From Sanghuangporus weigelae (taxonomy: Eukaryota; Basidiomycota; Agaricomycetes; Hymenochaetales; Hymenochaetaceae): DNA of 64,000 nt. The notes under the pieces are model-generated. The model was not told the origin of the DNA. It was given only the letters and a program-made list of their open reading frames with translations, and did not search any database. Location of the stretch: the NCBI GenBank assembly GCA_033182465.1, contig CP137323.1, positions 1,178,001-1,242,000 on the forward strand. Reading direction: 5' to 3'. This document shows positions 50,532 through 61,625 of the stretch, one piece after another. The position numbers and the translations under genes are program-made. The number at the start of each line of letters is the position of its first letter. The stretch's first letter is position 1.

Positions 50532-51800
50532 TAGGGTTCCGACCGTATCGTATACAGGCATTTACTGGTCCTTTGAACACCCACTCGTACACAACACCAC
50601 AAACATTTAAAAAAGAATCTAATTACATATCTGAGTAGTCTGCTATGGAGGCTATATGCTGAAATTTGTTTGAGCTGTAAAATGCGCAGGAAAAATCAAA
50701 TTGTGCGTGTGAAAAAAGTAGGGTAAATGTCACGAAATTAACTCCTTTGAACACCTTGTGACATAAGTGTCACGCTAGTGCATGTATATTCGCAAGATGA
50801 GATCTGCCCGATTACATAATAATGTTATAAGTCTGCCTGTCACGCTTTTCAAGTCACCTTTATTGTATGCCTTATATTAATTCATTGGATAGCTCTTTCG
50901 CCACAAAAACTAGGCTGCATGTACCTACAGTAGTGGAGTACTAATATATCTGCTTTTGAGCCATGCTCAAAGCATGAATGAATAGCAAAATGCAACTGAT
51001 TCATTGTTTCTCATTGCGTTTCACTGAAATTCAGCAGTAAATAATTTCTCTGTATTTAACGGGTCATAGCAATTTGCTGAAATTTCGCAGCATGACTCAT
51101 GTGTATTCTGTCCACCTATGATAAAAATTTCAAGTTGCAAATTGGAGGCTTGAGTGAGTAAATGTAGGGTGTTCAAAGGAAGGTACTGTTTAAGGGACCA
51201 GTAAATGCCTGTACGGATACGGCCGTATAACTCAGGCTTTATACGGATACGACCGTATATTTGGTGGTCAAGGTCTCATGATACAGAACACCCGTATACA
51301 GGCATACGGCGTATACGAAGGTTCCGTAACTCTACCAAATCAAGGCATACTAAAGATAATTTTTCAAAGTGTTCAAAGTTTATTTCGATTCAATGAAGGT
51401 TCTGTTCACTGATAATGGTGCTTAGGGATGATTTTCATAGGTGTCCGAGCAGATCAGCCGCATCAGCGTATATGTGATCATCAGATATGTGTGAAAAATC
51501 GACCCGGTTGCATACTGCCGAAATTTTTAATGACACCAGTCCTGCCGTGCTTGGTAACACTCAAATAATGATTTCCAAAGAAAACAATCTGCTCCTCACA
51601 TGGAAGGTAGGGACAAATACCCTTCCAAAGAGCATGCGAGATGGAGTTCCGTATATGGCGCATATGCCGTATACGGCATTTCTTTCCCAACTCTATACGG
51701 GATACAGCCGTATATTTTCTTCTTTTTCTCTTATACGATACGGCTGTATTCCGTATACGGAAAGCCGTATACGCATTATACGCATACGGTCGGAACACTA
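50532..51800. mobile_element. hAT-like MITE (copy 2), interrupted by another MITE
   Basis: The ends TAGGGTTCCGACC and GGTCGGAACACTA are inverted repeats, and GTTGTGGC flanks both sides (50524-50531 and 51801-51808), a perfect 8-bp target duplication typical of hAT transposases. Its sequence, minus the insert at 50555-51211, is the inverse of the element at 39656-40205. No transposase is encoded; an hAT element elsewhere would have to move it. Confidence 0.88.
50555..51211. mobile_element. TA-type MITE nested in the hAT-like MITE
   Basis: 657 bp with 17-bp perfect inverted ends CAGGCATTTACTGGTCC and flanking TA (50553-50554, 51212-51213). Inside the ends, TTTGAACACCC and its complement form a second inverted pair offset by about 16 nt on the right. 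The insertion occurred within a GTATAC motif near the host element's left end, so it is younger than that element. Confidence 0.85.
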
Positions 51801-51808
51801 GTTGTGGC

Positions 51809-53515
51809 GGCAACTTTATGCAATGATGAGTGTGGATTTATCTGTGTTTCATGACAAATGCACCATCGAGTTGCATATGACTACTGCTTGCGACAATAGT
51901 ATAAATTCTTCCAGCCGTCAATGGCGGACATCCGTTTGAAGCAAATTCCGCTCTGGTGAGGTAGAGAAGTCCTAGATTGATTTCTTCTGGGTTCTGTAAG
52001 TGATGACCTTACGTTGGTTGAAGCTTTGCCTTCTCTTTTACCTTGACGCCGGTGACTTGAGAGGTTATCCTCTTTATCCGAGCCATTCCAGTGCCATTCC
52101 CGGAGCATGCGCGCATCCTGTATTCCAGCGCCCGGACTCAACTCAGACTTCCGGGAATGGCCAAAAAGGCTCTTCACCCGCGCGAAGCCTTCGTACTCCC
52201 GATGAGATCGCTATGTCATGGCAATTCTTGAAACTCAACCTATTTCCATCAAACCCGGTATGATAGTGGCACTCTAGTATCGAATTTTCCGAACTTATGG
52301 GGCTTTTCTGGGCCCTTATTAGAAATAGGCTTTTCAATTTGTCTTTCCTCCTATTCTCCGGTCGACTCTATCGGTCTTCATGCATTCGTCTCAGATTAGC
52401 TGTCTCCACTCCGGCAACCCTGCCATCGAGCTCTTACCGCCGCTGTCTCTATTTCTGAGTAGGCGTACTTTCCTCGGGCGATTCATGATAAACTTCTGTT
52501 TTCTATTGTTGTAATCAAGGCTTTATTATGTGATGCACTCGGTAGACTCACTCGATGCTTCTGCGAGCTCAGGGAGACATATTGTCGTCGAACTGTCCAT
52601 CCGCCTCATCCAGCTTGCATCTAGCCACAGGAGAAGATGCTTTACATCATTCGCACCGTAATATCACCACGAAAATGGACGAGAATCATATTGCCAAGGA
52701 TGAAATTTCATCCAGAGGCAGATCATTATCGAACAATACGAAATAGTGGACACGGTGAGTAGTCCTTAGTTTCTTGAAACTTATTTATATTAGAAGACCG
52801 ACAAGTGGACTTGCAATAGTTCGGAAGGAGATAACACGCAGCTGTTTCTTCCGTTAATACGGTGGCCACTTTGCCAAGCTTGGAATTTAATAACAAGAGC
52901 ATTCTTTTCGTTCTGGATGAGAAGCTTCTCGTCGTACTGGTCACTCTCTTGTTTTGTTTTGTTTGCTATTTATACTTTCCTAGAGCCTACGTGCACTATA
53001 AAAAATTTCTCTAATAATCACATTTTATCCAGTTATTCTAATGGCTTGATGCAGATGCAACAATATTGTCCACCTGAATGAGAACTAAAATTTATTTGGG
53101 CATTTATCGAGATTTACGTAGGGCACGTGCACCCTAACTCACCTTAAGTTGCTGTGTAACGCGTAACACCGGTCCGGTTGCCTGTTCTGAGCATGTAACA
53201 AAATCGTACAGGTAACTTAACTTTTGGATAAGCTATATCCGCCGTTATTCTTTGTACCGGAAGACAGGGCCTAAAGAGTTGGATGGAAGAGACAGGCGTT
53301 CCACGTGCGGGCGATTTCTCCATCTAGATTACATAATATTAATAAAATACCAAATCAGCCATTTTCTAGAGAATACAAGAAGCAAAGGCAGGTAGAACAT
53401 GGAGAAAGTAGCGGAATCATCCAACCAAAGAAACCGGAAAAGGCAGGCTAGAAAAACCCTCCAAAAGAATTCCGCCTCTATAATCACGCTTCATGATGTC
53501 AAAGGGCCTTGTTTC
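51809..53515. other. long stretch without a recognised gene
   Basis: Several open segments look partly coding but could not be joined or assigned. On the plus strand near 52630-52750 a frame reads TVISPRKWTRIILPRMKF and on through HYRTIRNSGH before a GTGAGT donor-like site; minus-strand frames lie at 51881-52177. These may be remnants of decayed genes. Confidence 0.3.
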
Positions 53516-54670
53516 CTAGCGTAGGTTCTCCAGGCCAGGAACAGGAGGAACATCTCCACCTGTCAGTTTGGCAGCTGCGACAGGTGGTTCGCCGATTGCC
53601 TTGCTTATGGTCTTGGTGTTTAGGAGCTTTGCGTATTTTGGTTGTATGAAGAGAGCCCTAGAATGAGCGGAATAAGTAAGTCATGATCACTGAGGGGAAC
53701 GAAAGGGTGGTGAACGCACTTCGCTGTGGCGAGTGTTGTTCCATTCAGGTCTTCTATTGAGCCTTCTACATATGCTTTTCGGCCCTTGAGCTCTACGAGG
53801 CGACATCGTAGCACGACGAACTGGTTAAACGTAAGCAACAGAGTCACGACGAGTTCCGGAATGGGGTTACCCACTTGATCCGCCTTCGTAGGTGCCTTAT
53901 ACTCAACAGTCAGCGTAGCAGTTACACCGATCTTTTCTGGAAAGTTTGTGATTGCCTTCGACCATCAGACATTAGACCAAGTTTACAAGAGAATGTGGAA
54001 TCAAAGTACGCACTACACGCCCGAGGCTTTCGTCAAGAATAGTAGCAAGCAGTCCACCATGAACAATTCCATCATGCCCGCAAAGTCCTCGCCCGAAATG
54101 CGTAACCGCGAACGTCTCCGACTCGTCCTTCCTCACCCGAAGCACAGGAGAAACAGCTATTTTACCGGGACCTCTCAAGGTACCCGCCGTAAGATTATTC
54201 ACTCGATGTTCCTCGGGATAATTGACATATGGTCGAGTTTCGTACCATTCATCGGCATCCGAGGAATTTCTATGCTTTTCTAGGACGGGGAGCTGCTGCA
54301 ATCGTCGTTCAAGTTCCTCGACATAAGCTCTTGCTTCGGGCAGAGATGGATCTAAGGGACCCGGTGCTGGACGCGGAGAGATGAGCGTAGCGATGTCAGG
54401 CGGATAGAGCACGCCGACTGTGAAGGCAAGACAGGACGCACTGAGCGCAGCAGTGAGTGCGTGCGATCGCTTGATGTGACCTCGTGGCTTTGGATGGGCA
54501 TAACTGTGGGCATGACTATATCCGCGTCCGTGATCATGAAGATGGCTGCTTGGCGGATGATTGTGCGACGTTGAATAGCACAAAGAAGGCTGCCTGGAAG
54601 GAATCGTGATGGATGCCTGAGGTCGTGTCAGGGCGGAAGAAAACGAGCGAAATCGAGAGAACGAAGCCAT
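53516..54670 (-). CDS. HotDog-fold acyl-CoA thioesterase, probably mitochondrial
   Basis: Four exons on the minus strand: 54670-54017, 53955-53875, 53820-53720 and 53657-53516, 325 residues. The N-terminus is rich in R and S (ASFSRFRSFSSALTRP), like a mitochondrial presequence. A His-rich stretch and one possible membrane segment (TAALSASCLAFTVGVLYPP, about residue 90) follow. The 4HBT/HotDog core has the signature GIVHGGLLATILDE near residues 201-214, then FPEKIGVTATLTVEYKAPT, RCRLVELKGRKAYVEGSIED and a conserved FIQPKYAKLL end. It probably hydrolyses acyl-CoA at the inner mitochondrial membrane, as inferred for fungal relatives. Intron 2 (53874-53821) is in frame, so reading through it would not stop translation. 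Start chosen at 54670 because upstream codons lack presequence character. Confidence 0.85.
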
Positions 54671-54690
54671 AGAGAACAGAATGACGCAAT

Positions 54691-54700
54691 ATTTATATAG
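54691..54700 (-). promoter_or_regulatory. TATA box of the thioesterase gene
   Basis: CTATATAAAT on the minus strand, only 20-30 bp before the chosen ATG, so the leader would be very short or transcription starts nearby. Confidence 0.4.
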
Positions 54701-55073
54701 AACCTCTTTCTTTATGCCTATCCCGTTGATGCCGCCTTCACGATGCACAGACCGTAGTGGATGGCGTGAAAGATGAGGACCAGAGCCTCATGCTTGACGA
54801 GGACTACGAGGATGGGGATGGACGATCGGCTATCCGATGTAACCGTAGCTCCGGGACTAAACGGCTGTGCCTAATTTCTACAAAAGGAAGTGAGATGAGT
54901 ATGACATGATATTAATATAATATAATATTGTATATCCAGGAAATATTAAAATTTCGTCCGTGGCGAACGCTCCTCATCTTACTTCTTGCGCACAACCTCC
55001 ATCCTCAACCTCCACTTCAACCCTTAAACTTGAAAGCTTATTAGATTTATTTAATAGACCATCTTCAACAAAA
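54701..55073. promoter_or_regulatory. shared upstream region of the thioesterase and ARB1 genes
   Basis: The two genes diverge from about 400 bp. The right half has an AT-rich run (ATTAATATAATATAATATTG near 54912) before ARB1. Coregulation is possible but not shown. Confidence 0.35.
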
Positions 55074-57554
55074 ATGGCTCCAAAGGTCTCGGCATCGAAA
55101 CGAAAGCGTCTAGCAGAAAAGGTGGCAAGGCAGTCCGCCAAGGGAAGCAGCTCCGGCACAGCGACCGGGTCGACACCGCCAGATTCAACGATCAGCAGCG
55201 AAGCAAGCACGCCGATGACCAACCTTTCCGCAAACACGAGCAAGGATGATCTTAGCTCGATGGCGAAGTTGAGGATTGCGACTGATCGGTACGCATATAT
55301 TTCTTACTGTGTTCTTGTAAGCCCTTAACCTCTTCCTGTTCCTTATCATATGTAGGAGTGCGGCAGGTGTATTAGTATCTGACTCCAAGGGGCGCGACAT
55401 CAAGATTGACCAGTATACGTTGTCCTTCCACGGGCGATTACTGATCGAGGGTGCGGAGATTGCGCTCAACTATGGTCAGCGATATGGGCTGTTGGGTGAC
55501 AATGGATCGGGAAAGGTGTGCTCTTTCTCTTCAAGTTACTCAAACGTGTATATTTACATTCATATTTTTATCTTCTCCTAGTCTACGTTCCTACAATCAA
55601 TAGCAGAACGAGACATCGAGATTCCGGAACATATAGATATCTATCTCGTGCGGGGAGAGGCAGAGCCATCTGATGTGAATGCCATAGACTACATCATCAA
55701 TTCTGCACGAGAGAAGGTCGCACGACTAGAAAAGCGCATTGAGGACCTGAGCACAGCAGATCAAATTGACGATCTCGCTTTAGACGCGGCTTACGAAGAG
55801 CTCGACGAGCTCGATCCAAACACATTCGAGGCGAAGGCAGGAAGTATTTTGCATGGTCTTGGATTCAGCCAGGAAATGATGAAGCGTGCAACGAAGGACA
55901 TGAGTGGTGGTTGGCGTATGCGTGTCGCTCTTGCGCGTGCTCTTTTCGTCAAACCCCATCTCCTGCTGCTCGACGAGCCAACGAACCACCTCGATCTCGG
56001 CGCTGTCGTTTGGTTAGAAGCATATCTCTCGACCTACAACCATATTCTCGTTATCACTTCTCATTCACAAGATTTCATGGATAATGTCTGCACGAACATC
56101 ATGGACCTTACACCGAAGAAGGAGCTCGTTTATTACACTGGTAATTACACGACATACGTTAAGACGAAGACAGAAAACGAAGTGAATCAGATGAAGGCAT
56201 ACCACAAACAGCAGGAGGAAATTGCCCACATAAAAAAGTGGGTCGTATCACCCTTCCCTTCTTCAGAAGTGCTCACCACCGCCCACTAGATTCATCGCGT
56301 CGGCTGGTACATATGCCAACCTTGTCAAACAGGCCAAGTCCAAACAGAAAATCATCGACAAGATGGAGGCTGCTGGACTTGTTGAAAAGGTGGAGATTCC
56401 CAGACCGTTACGATTCAATTTTGAGGATGTGCGCAGACTCCCTCCTCCGATCATCGCGTTCACAGACGTGGCATTCTCGTACTCCGGCAAGAAAGAAGAC
56501 TATCTATACGAAAAGTTGTCCTTTGGTATTGAGTACGTTCCTTCTTTTCACTTTCTTTTATCCGGGATGTATTTAACATCGTCCGTTACAGCATGGACTC
56601 TCGCGTAGCCATTCTCGGTGCCAACGGTGCAGGGAAGTCAACGCTCTTGAACCTGATCACTGGCGCCTTGCAGCCAACGGAAGGAACTGTCTCGAAACAC
56701 GTCAATCTTAAGCTTGCCAAGTATTCACAACATTCTGCGGATCAACTACCTTACGACAAGACACCTATCGAATACTTCGAAACGCTGTATAAAGAGAAGT
56801 ACCCTGAGAAAGATGTTATGGTATGTCATCTTTTGAGCGAGGTGAAGAGAGCTGATATCCAACGGCAATTCTCGATAGTCATGGCGTGCCCAACTTGGTC
56901 GATTCGGTGTCTCTGGCTCTCACCAAACGTCTCTGATCAAGCAGCTATCAGATGGCTTACGGAACCGGTTCGTGATAGTTTTCTTCTTGTCGTTCTCACT
57001 AAACTCACAATTCGGATGATAGTGTTGTCTTCTCGCAGCTTGCTATGGAACATCCTCATATTCTCCTTCTTGGTCCGTTTCCCTTCTGGTTTCTTTTCGC
57101 ACAGAACATACTGACAGTAGGCTACTGTCCGTAGATGAGCCGACAAACCACTTAGACATGATGTCGATCGATGCTCTTGCGCGAGCAATCAAAGAATTCG
57201 AAGGTGGTGTCGTCATTGTCTCTCACGACTTCCGTACGCATATTCTCGTTTCCTTTCCCCTGTCCACCGTGCTAAAATTTGCTCGACATTTGTTCTTTTC
57301 TACAGGATTAATCAGCCAGGTCGCTGAGGAGCTTTGGGAAGTGAAGAACAAGACTATCCGTAACTTGACGAAGGAGGATATCTCGATTATAGATTACAAG
57401 AAGCTCTTGAGGGAAGACAGTGAGTTCGCGTTCCTTGATCCCATCCGATTGCAAGTAGAATTGCTTGCTGATCATCTTTCATGGGCATCTAGGCCAATCT
57501 GCGCTAGAAAAGGCTAAGTTATTCAGCAAGACGACAAGTCGGACAAAGGCGTGA
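55074..57554 (+). CDS. ARB1: ABC-F ATPase for ribosome biogenesis (ARB1/ABCF2 type)
   Basis: Ten exons: 55074-55288, 55356-55515, 55582-56237, 56290-56532, 56592-56820, 56879-56967, 57023-57072, 57135-57233, 57306-57419 and 57493-57554, total 638 residues, all in phase. A basic N-terminus ([19 protein letters not shown]) is followed by two ABC domains: Walker A GDNGSGKS (about 119), signature SGGWRMR, Walker [13 protein letters not shown], then the linker, second Walker [10 protein letters not shown] (about 434), signature [10 protein letters not shown], Walker [12 protein letters not shown] and SHDFR. The C-terminus ends [10 protein letters not shown] as in relatives. No membrane segments. 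In yeast Arb1 is essential, shuttles between nucleus and cytoplasm and acts in 40S/60S maturation. The last intron (57420-57492) can be read through to give a different C-terminus. Confidence 0.95.
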
Positions 57555-57972
57555 TGACCTTTCATCGTAATCATTTCATTCATATCATTTCTTGTAGCAA
57601 ATTGAAACGATGCTTTGTGCCATTTAGATGGAGATGCTGTAGCAATGATCAAACGTTCACATGAATATAACTTACTGATGTGTACCTTGGACATCTCACG
57701 CTTATACTCGTCGATTCAAGGCAAGGAGGAGGGTATACGATCGAGGCTTGTAACTTGCTGCGTTGCCCGCGTAAAGCAGACATCCCAGATGCGAATGGAA
57801 TCCGCAACCTGTTGCATTATCACGGTAGCGATAATGTGATCAGAAGTCAACTCACGGAAGCTAATTCCATCATCCGTTCGCGTCATAATCAATACTTCCG
57901 CATTCCCGAAACGAATCCGCGTACAATACTTAGAGGTTTGAGAAGGAGGAGTGCAATGAACGAATTGCGCAG
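57555..57972. other. intergenic; possible relics
   Basis: A plus-strand frame at 57680-58108 runs antisense to the kinase fragment and is probably a shadow. A minus-strand stretch reads MTRTDDGISFRELTSDHI near 57870, of unknown origin. Confidence 0.3.
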
Positions 57973-58192
57973 TTACGGGTCTGACCGCATTGTATCAAGT
58001 ATCGCGTGGTATTTCCGTATGACTTCCAACTCTACCGTGATCTGCTCCTTTGTAGGCCGCTCAGACGAGATGAGATCCCAGAAGTCCGTACATAGGTTCC
58101 AGAGGTAAATGTTTGGGTCAAGCCATGGTTTAATGTCTATGGGACACGCTGGAAGCATCCCTCGAGAGATGGCAGACAAACAGAATGCAATT
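57973..58192 (-). pseudogene. kinase C-lobe fragment
   Basis: The minus strand reads SAISRGMLPACP...KPWL, then LCTDFWDLISSERPTKEQI and a stop, matching the final helices of the neighbouring kinase (ITAICSGVLPSTP...WRMCELCWKPVALREP). No N-lobe, HRD-type or DFG segment is found before the next gene at 58388, so this is a truncated third paralog. Confidence 0.6.
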
Positions 58193-58387
58193 GAAGTTAC
58201 GGGCTTCGTCTGTTAACAAGCGCTGATGAACCTGAAGCATAAGGAACGAAAGGCGCCCTTAGGAGCTATGAACCTTCGCATGACGATGAGTTTTAGACGT
58301 ATATCCAAAACCATTCCTTTACTAAGTTCTAGGATTGACGGATATCGACGAAAGACAGGGTCACGGATCTCGGGCGATAAATGTCCA

Positions 58388-59961
58388 TCAAACTCGCGCT
58401 CTCCCTACGTGAAATTTTACCACTATCACTGTCACACCCGCACCCACGATCGCACAGACGACGAGGAACAGCACTTAGAATAATGATACCGTCAGGTAAA
58501 GTCCCATGATGTCCTTGTAAACCACTCACAAAAGAAGATAACTTGACCTGTCGTCCATCTGCTCCGTAAAGCGGTGCTCCGATCGCCTATCAATGCATTG
58601 TTCGAAGAATAAGGAGTCCACAATGGCTTATCCGTTGAACTTTGGTGAATTGTGGCTGGTATATGAGGCAAATGATGAAAGCGATATGATGAAGCGTCCG
58701 CTAGATATGAAAGAGAGGAGTGCTCCATAACCTGCAATTCCATCACAAAATTTTGGATGGGCTCTCTAAGCGCTACTGGTTTCCAGCATAATTCGCACAT
58801 TCGCCAGAGTATCTGGCTCTTCATTGGCCACAGAGTCAGATCAGATGGAGTTGAAGGCAATACTCCGCTACATATGGCAGTAATGACTTGTACATCATTA
58901 CTGATATCGTGATATGGAGGTTTTCTAGTCAAAATCGACTTGTTCATTGCGTTAATGAGCATGTCTTTGTAACAGAAAATGGACTCACAAGAATGGTCAT
59001 ACCAAATGCCCAAATATCAGAGGCTTTGTTGCATACTACAGGTGCCGATTCCGTGGCTTGTAAGAGTTCCTTCGACATAAACCGAACAGTTCCTCGCAAG
59101 CCACCGGTCTGTGAATTGCTAAAATTGAATGACCTTGATTCCACCAGCATACGAGAGATCCCAAAGTCGCAGAGAAGGGGCTCTCCGGAATCAGAAATCA
59201 TGACATTGTCCTATGGAAAGTCGAGTTTACAGACGCAAAGTGCTACAACTTCTACTCACGGGTTTGATGTCCGAATGTACTATGTCATTCAAGTGAAGAT
59301 ACATGATTCCTTCGGCGATTCCGCTGATCTGTCAAGACCCATCTTCAGATTTCAATGAGACACATCTTTATTACTTTCGATCACTCACTAGTTTCAATAA
59401 ATCGTTACCGGGATTTGATTCAAGATACTTAAGAATAGTGCCATTCTCCATCCATCTGGAAACTAGAGAAGGACAGCCGTTATCTTCTAGGTAGAAACCT
59501 TCCAATGGCAGAATCCGGTTATTATTGAGCTTTGACCAGATGTAAAGCTCTTTCGCAAGTTTCTTGGTAGTAGATAAATTATATGTTTCTTCTCGTCAGA
59601 AGGACCAGACACGTACCTTTTGGAATCCAGTGTCTTGCACGATATGGAAACGGAGTCTCTTAACTGCAACTCTGTACCTCGTTCCATCTTCATGAGTGCA
59701 ATAACCTAACATGATATCGCTATATCCTCCTGGGATGGGATGGGCAGCATCAATTTCGTGGACCTTTCCTGTGAGGTCCAAATTCGAATGCCGGTCAAGC
59801 AGTGTCTGCAGTGTCCTGGCGTATGATTGTTGTTCCAATCGGCGAAGCTCATCGCGATCTTGTTGGTCTAGTATCGGCTCTGCAGTGAAGGGTGTTGCGA
59901 GTTCTCGTTTCCCGAAGACCGGGAGGTTAATTGTTGACTCTGAAAGGCGTTTCTGCGACAT
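58388..59961 (-). CDS. tail-anchored TKL-like protein kinase
   Basis: Six exons on the minus strand: 59961-59617, 59562-59389, 59328-59260, 59210-58989, 58938-58548 and 58473-58388, 428 residues, all in phase. After about 80 residues without a domain comes a kinase fold: GGYSDIMLG (glycine loop), VAVK (Lys near 101), VHSDIKPDN catalytic loop (Ser replaces the usual Arg of HRD, Asp and Asn kept), CDFG near 211-213, GTVRFMSKEL (APE-like region), SDIWAFGMTIL, and CWKPVALREP near the end of the lobe. The last exon adds a hydrophobic segment LFLVVCAIVGAGVTVIVV with a basic tail, a predicted C-terminal membrane anchor. The key catalytic residues suggest activity. Missing Arg in HRD makes it a non-RD-type kinase. 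The target is unknown. Confidence 0.82.
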
Positions 59962-60262
59962 ATCGGGGTTATAGTGGTGAAAGGAGAAAGAATCAACATT
60001 GACAGCTTTAGATCACTTATGAATGCACGCCCATCTTGGATACGCTAGCAACATAGAGATCAAAGAAGCACAGAATTAATAGCTAGAACATGAGCGGTGA
60101 TGTAGTTCTCTGGTTTCCTTCAACAGCCTCGGTTGCCATATGTACCTCAGTATCAAGAGTTCCGGCTCCTCAACGACAATCAGCGCCTTGTCATAGCATT
60201 ACCTGACTATACACGTGTGCGTATGTTTGATACGACAGTATTTTCATCATCTGATCATGTCA
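59962..60262. other. upstream region of the kinase, no gene seen
   Basis: About 300 bp with no convincing frame. It should contain the kinase promoter. Confidence 0.4.
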
Positions 60263-60270
60263 AAGGCAAG

Positions 60271-61056
60271 TAGGGCTCCGCGCGTAACCGTATACGGGGA
60301 CGGCCGTATAAAGGAAGACCGCATGCGGGGACGGTCGTATTTTTACGGGCCGTATGAAGGGATTCTGGGACCTGATACGGTTACGGGATGCCCGGATACG
60401 CCGTATACGCCGTATACGGCAAATCCATCTATAATATCTCATTTCAACCGAAGGGTCATTTAGAAAATTATTTTGATTGATCTATATTACATTATCAACA
60501 CAGATTGGTGTCACACCGGGCAAAAACTCATTTTCGAACCGTGAAAATGTTACCCAGAATGGAAAAAGAGCCAATCGGATGAGAGCTCACCCGTTCCGAT
60601 CAAAATTTCTAAGGGCGCGGAATGAGTTTTTGCCCGGTGTGTGTAAAATCAGTTCACTTCGAGCCCGGTTAGTGAGTACTAGTGATTTGAAAAGAGATTA
60701 GATAAGAAATCATTTACCTAATACCATGAGAAAACTGTTGTCGGACCCTAGCAAGGCCCGAATTGGTCCGAGAAATGCTTGATTTGGAGCTTTTGCCTAG
60801 ATAAGGATGAAATGAATGAGCACCGGATAAAATACTCTGTGATTTTATGTGATTTCCTTGTTGGACTTACCGAGTGATAGGTAGTCTCCGGATACGGCGT
60901 ATACGGCGTATACGTCAATTTCTGGCAAGTTGTGGGACGGACACGGCCGCACATATACGGCCCGTATATTCCCCTCCCAGAGAGTAGTACGGACACGGTC
61001 GTATCCGTATACGATGCGGCCCGTACCCGTAAAGTACGGATACGTGCGGAGCCCTA
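60271..61056. mobile_element. hAT-like MITE (TIR TAGGGCTCCGC) with a nested MITE
   Basis: 786 bp with inverted ends TAGGGCTCCGCGCG and CGTGCGGAGCCCTA and a perfect 8-bp target duplication AAGGCAAG (60263-60270 and 61057-61064). Both ends carry GTATACGGCGTATACGG-like repeats. It has the same termini as the element at 43300-43835. It contains the small element 60512-60641 and no transposase. Confidence 0.9.
60512..60641. mobile_element. 130-bp MITE nested in the hAT-like element
   Basis: Inverted ends of about 21 bp (CACACCGGGCAAAAACTCATT and complement, one G/C-rich inner part unpaired) flanked by TGT on both sides (60509-60511, 60642-60644). The 3-bp duplication would fit a PIF/Harbinger-type mover, although TGT is not its usual TWA target. 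The superfamily is left open. Confidence 0.65.
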
Positions 61057-61064
61057 AAGGCAAG

Positions 61065-61390
61065 AGCCATGGTCGTAAAGCGAAATATAAGAACAACCAG
61101 TGCACCGTCGCGTATCGCATCGACATACTCCGATAAAATACGTTGGAACCTATCACTTAACGCTGCCATTGGTGCCAGGTAGGCGAAACAGATCCTGTAC
61201 CAATCGGTCGTGATCCGGCGTATGGCACCATATGCTCCTGTGGCGTGCTCTTGTTACCTCTTCGGAGTGATGCATAGTAAATGGGCGGTGCTGCATGCGT
61301 TGATGCCATGGGTATAGAACCTGGTTGTTGAGCATCGTACACAAGAGCAGATTTAAGAAAGAGCAGATTTAAGAAGGAACACCGGGAAGA
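61065..61390 (-). pseudogene. orphan exon(s) interrupted by the hAT-like element
   Basis: A minus-strand frame reads GAYGAIRRITTDWYRICFAYL, then SDRFQRILSEYVDAIRD and LIFRFTTMALAF, and runs straight into the MITE. Without the MITE and one copy of the duplication, the frame would close a few codons later (DMIR and stop). A second frame over the right part (61157-61342, YDAQQPGSIP...) is low-complexity. The protein family is not recognised and no full gene was found. Confidence 0.35.
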
Positions 61391-61625
61391 AATTTGGCGA
61401 CTTACTCTTCCTCACGGAAGGCAAGTACAAATATTTACTCGTTAAGAGAAATCACAATGCCCGAAGAACATGAACATACTTGACTTAAGCTAATGAGATA
61501 TTTGTGCATCTTGAATGGAAGGTTTCCACAACGAAAGGCGACGTGACAAACTCCTGAAAGAGGACTTGTCTAGGTCAAGCAAAGGAACTATCACGACAGC
61601 ATGAGATTCAAGCAACCAATCGTCC

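Noticed and set aside
57680-58108. 142-codon plus-strand frame
   Set aside because: It lies antisense to the kinase C-lobe fragment and shows no family or exon structure of its own.
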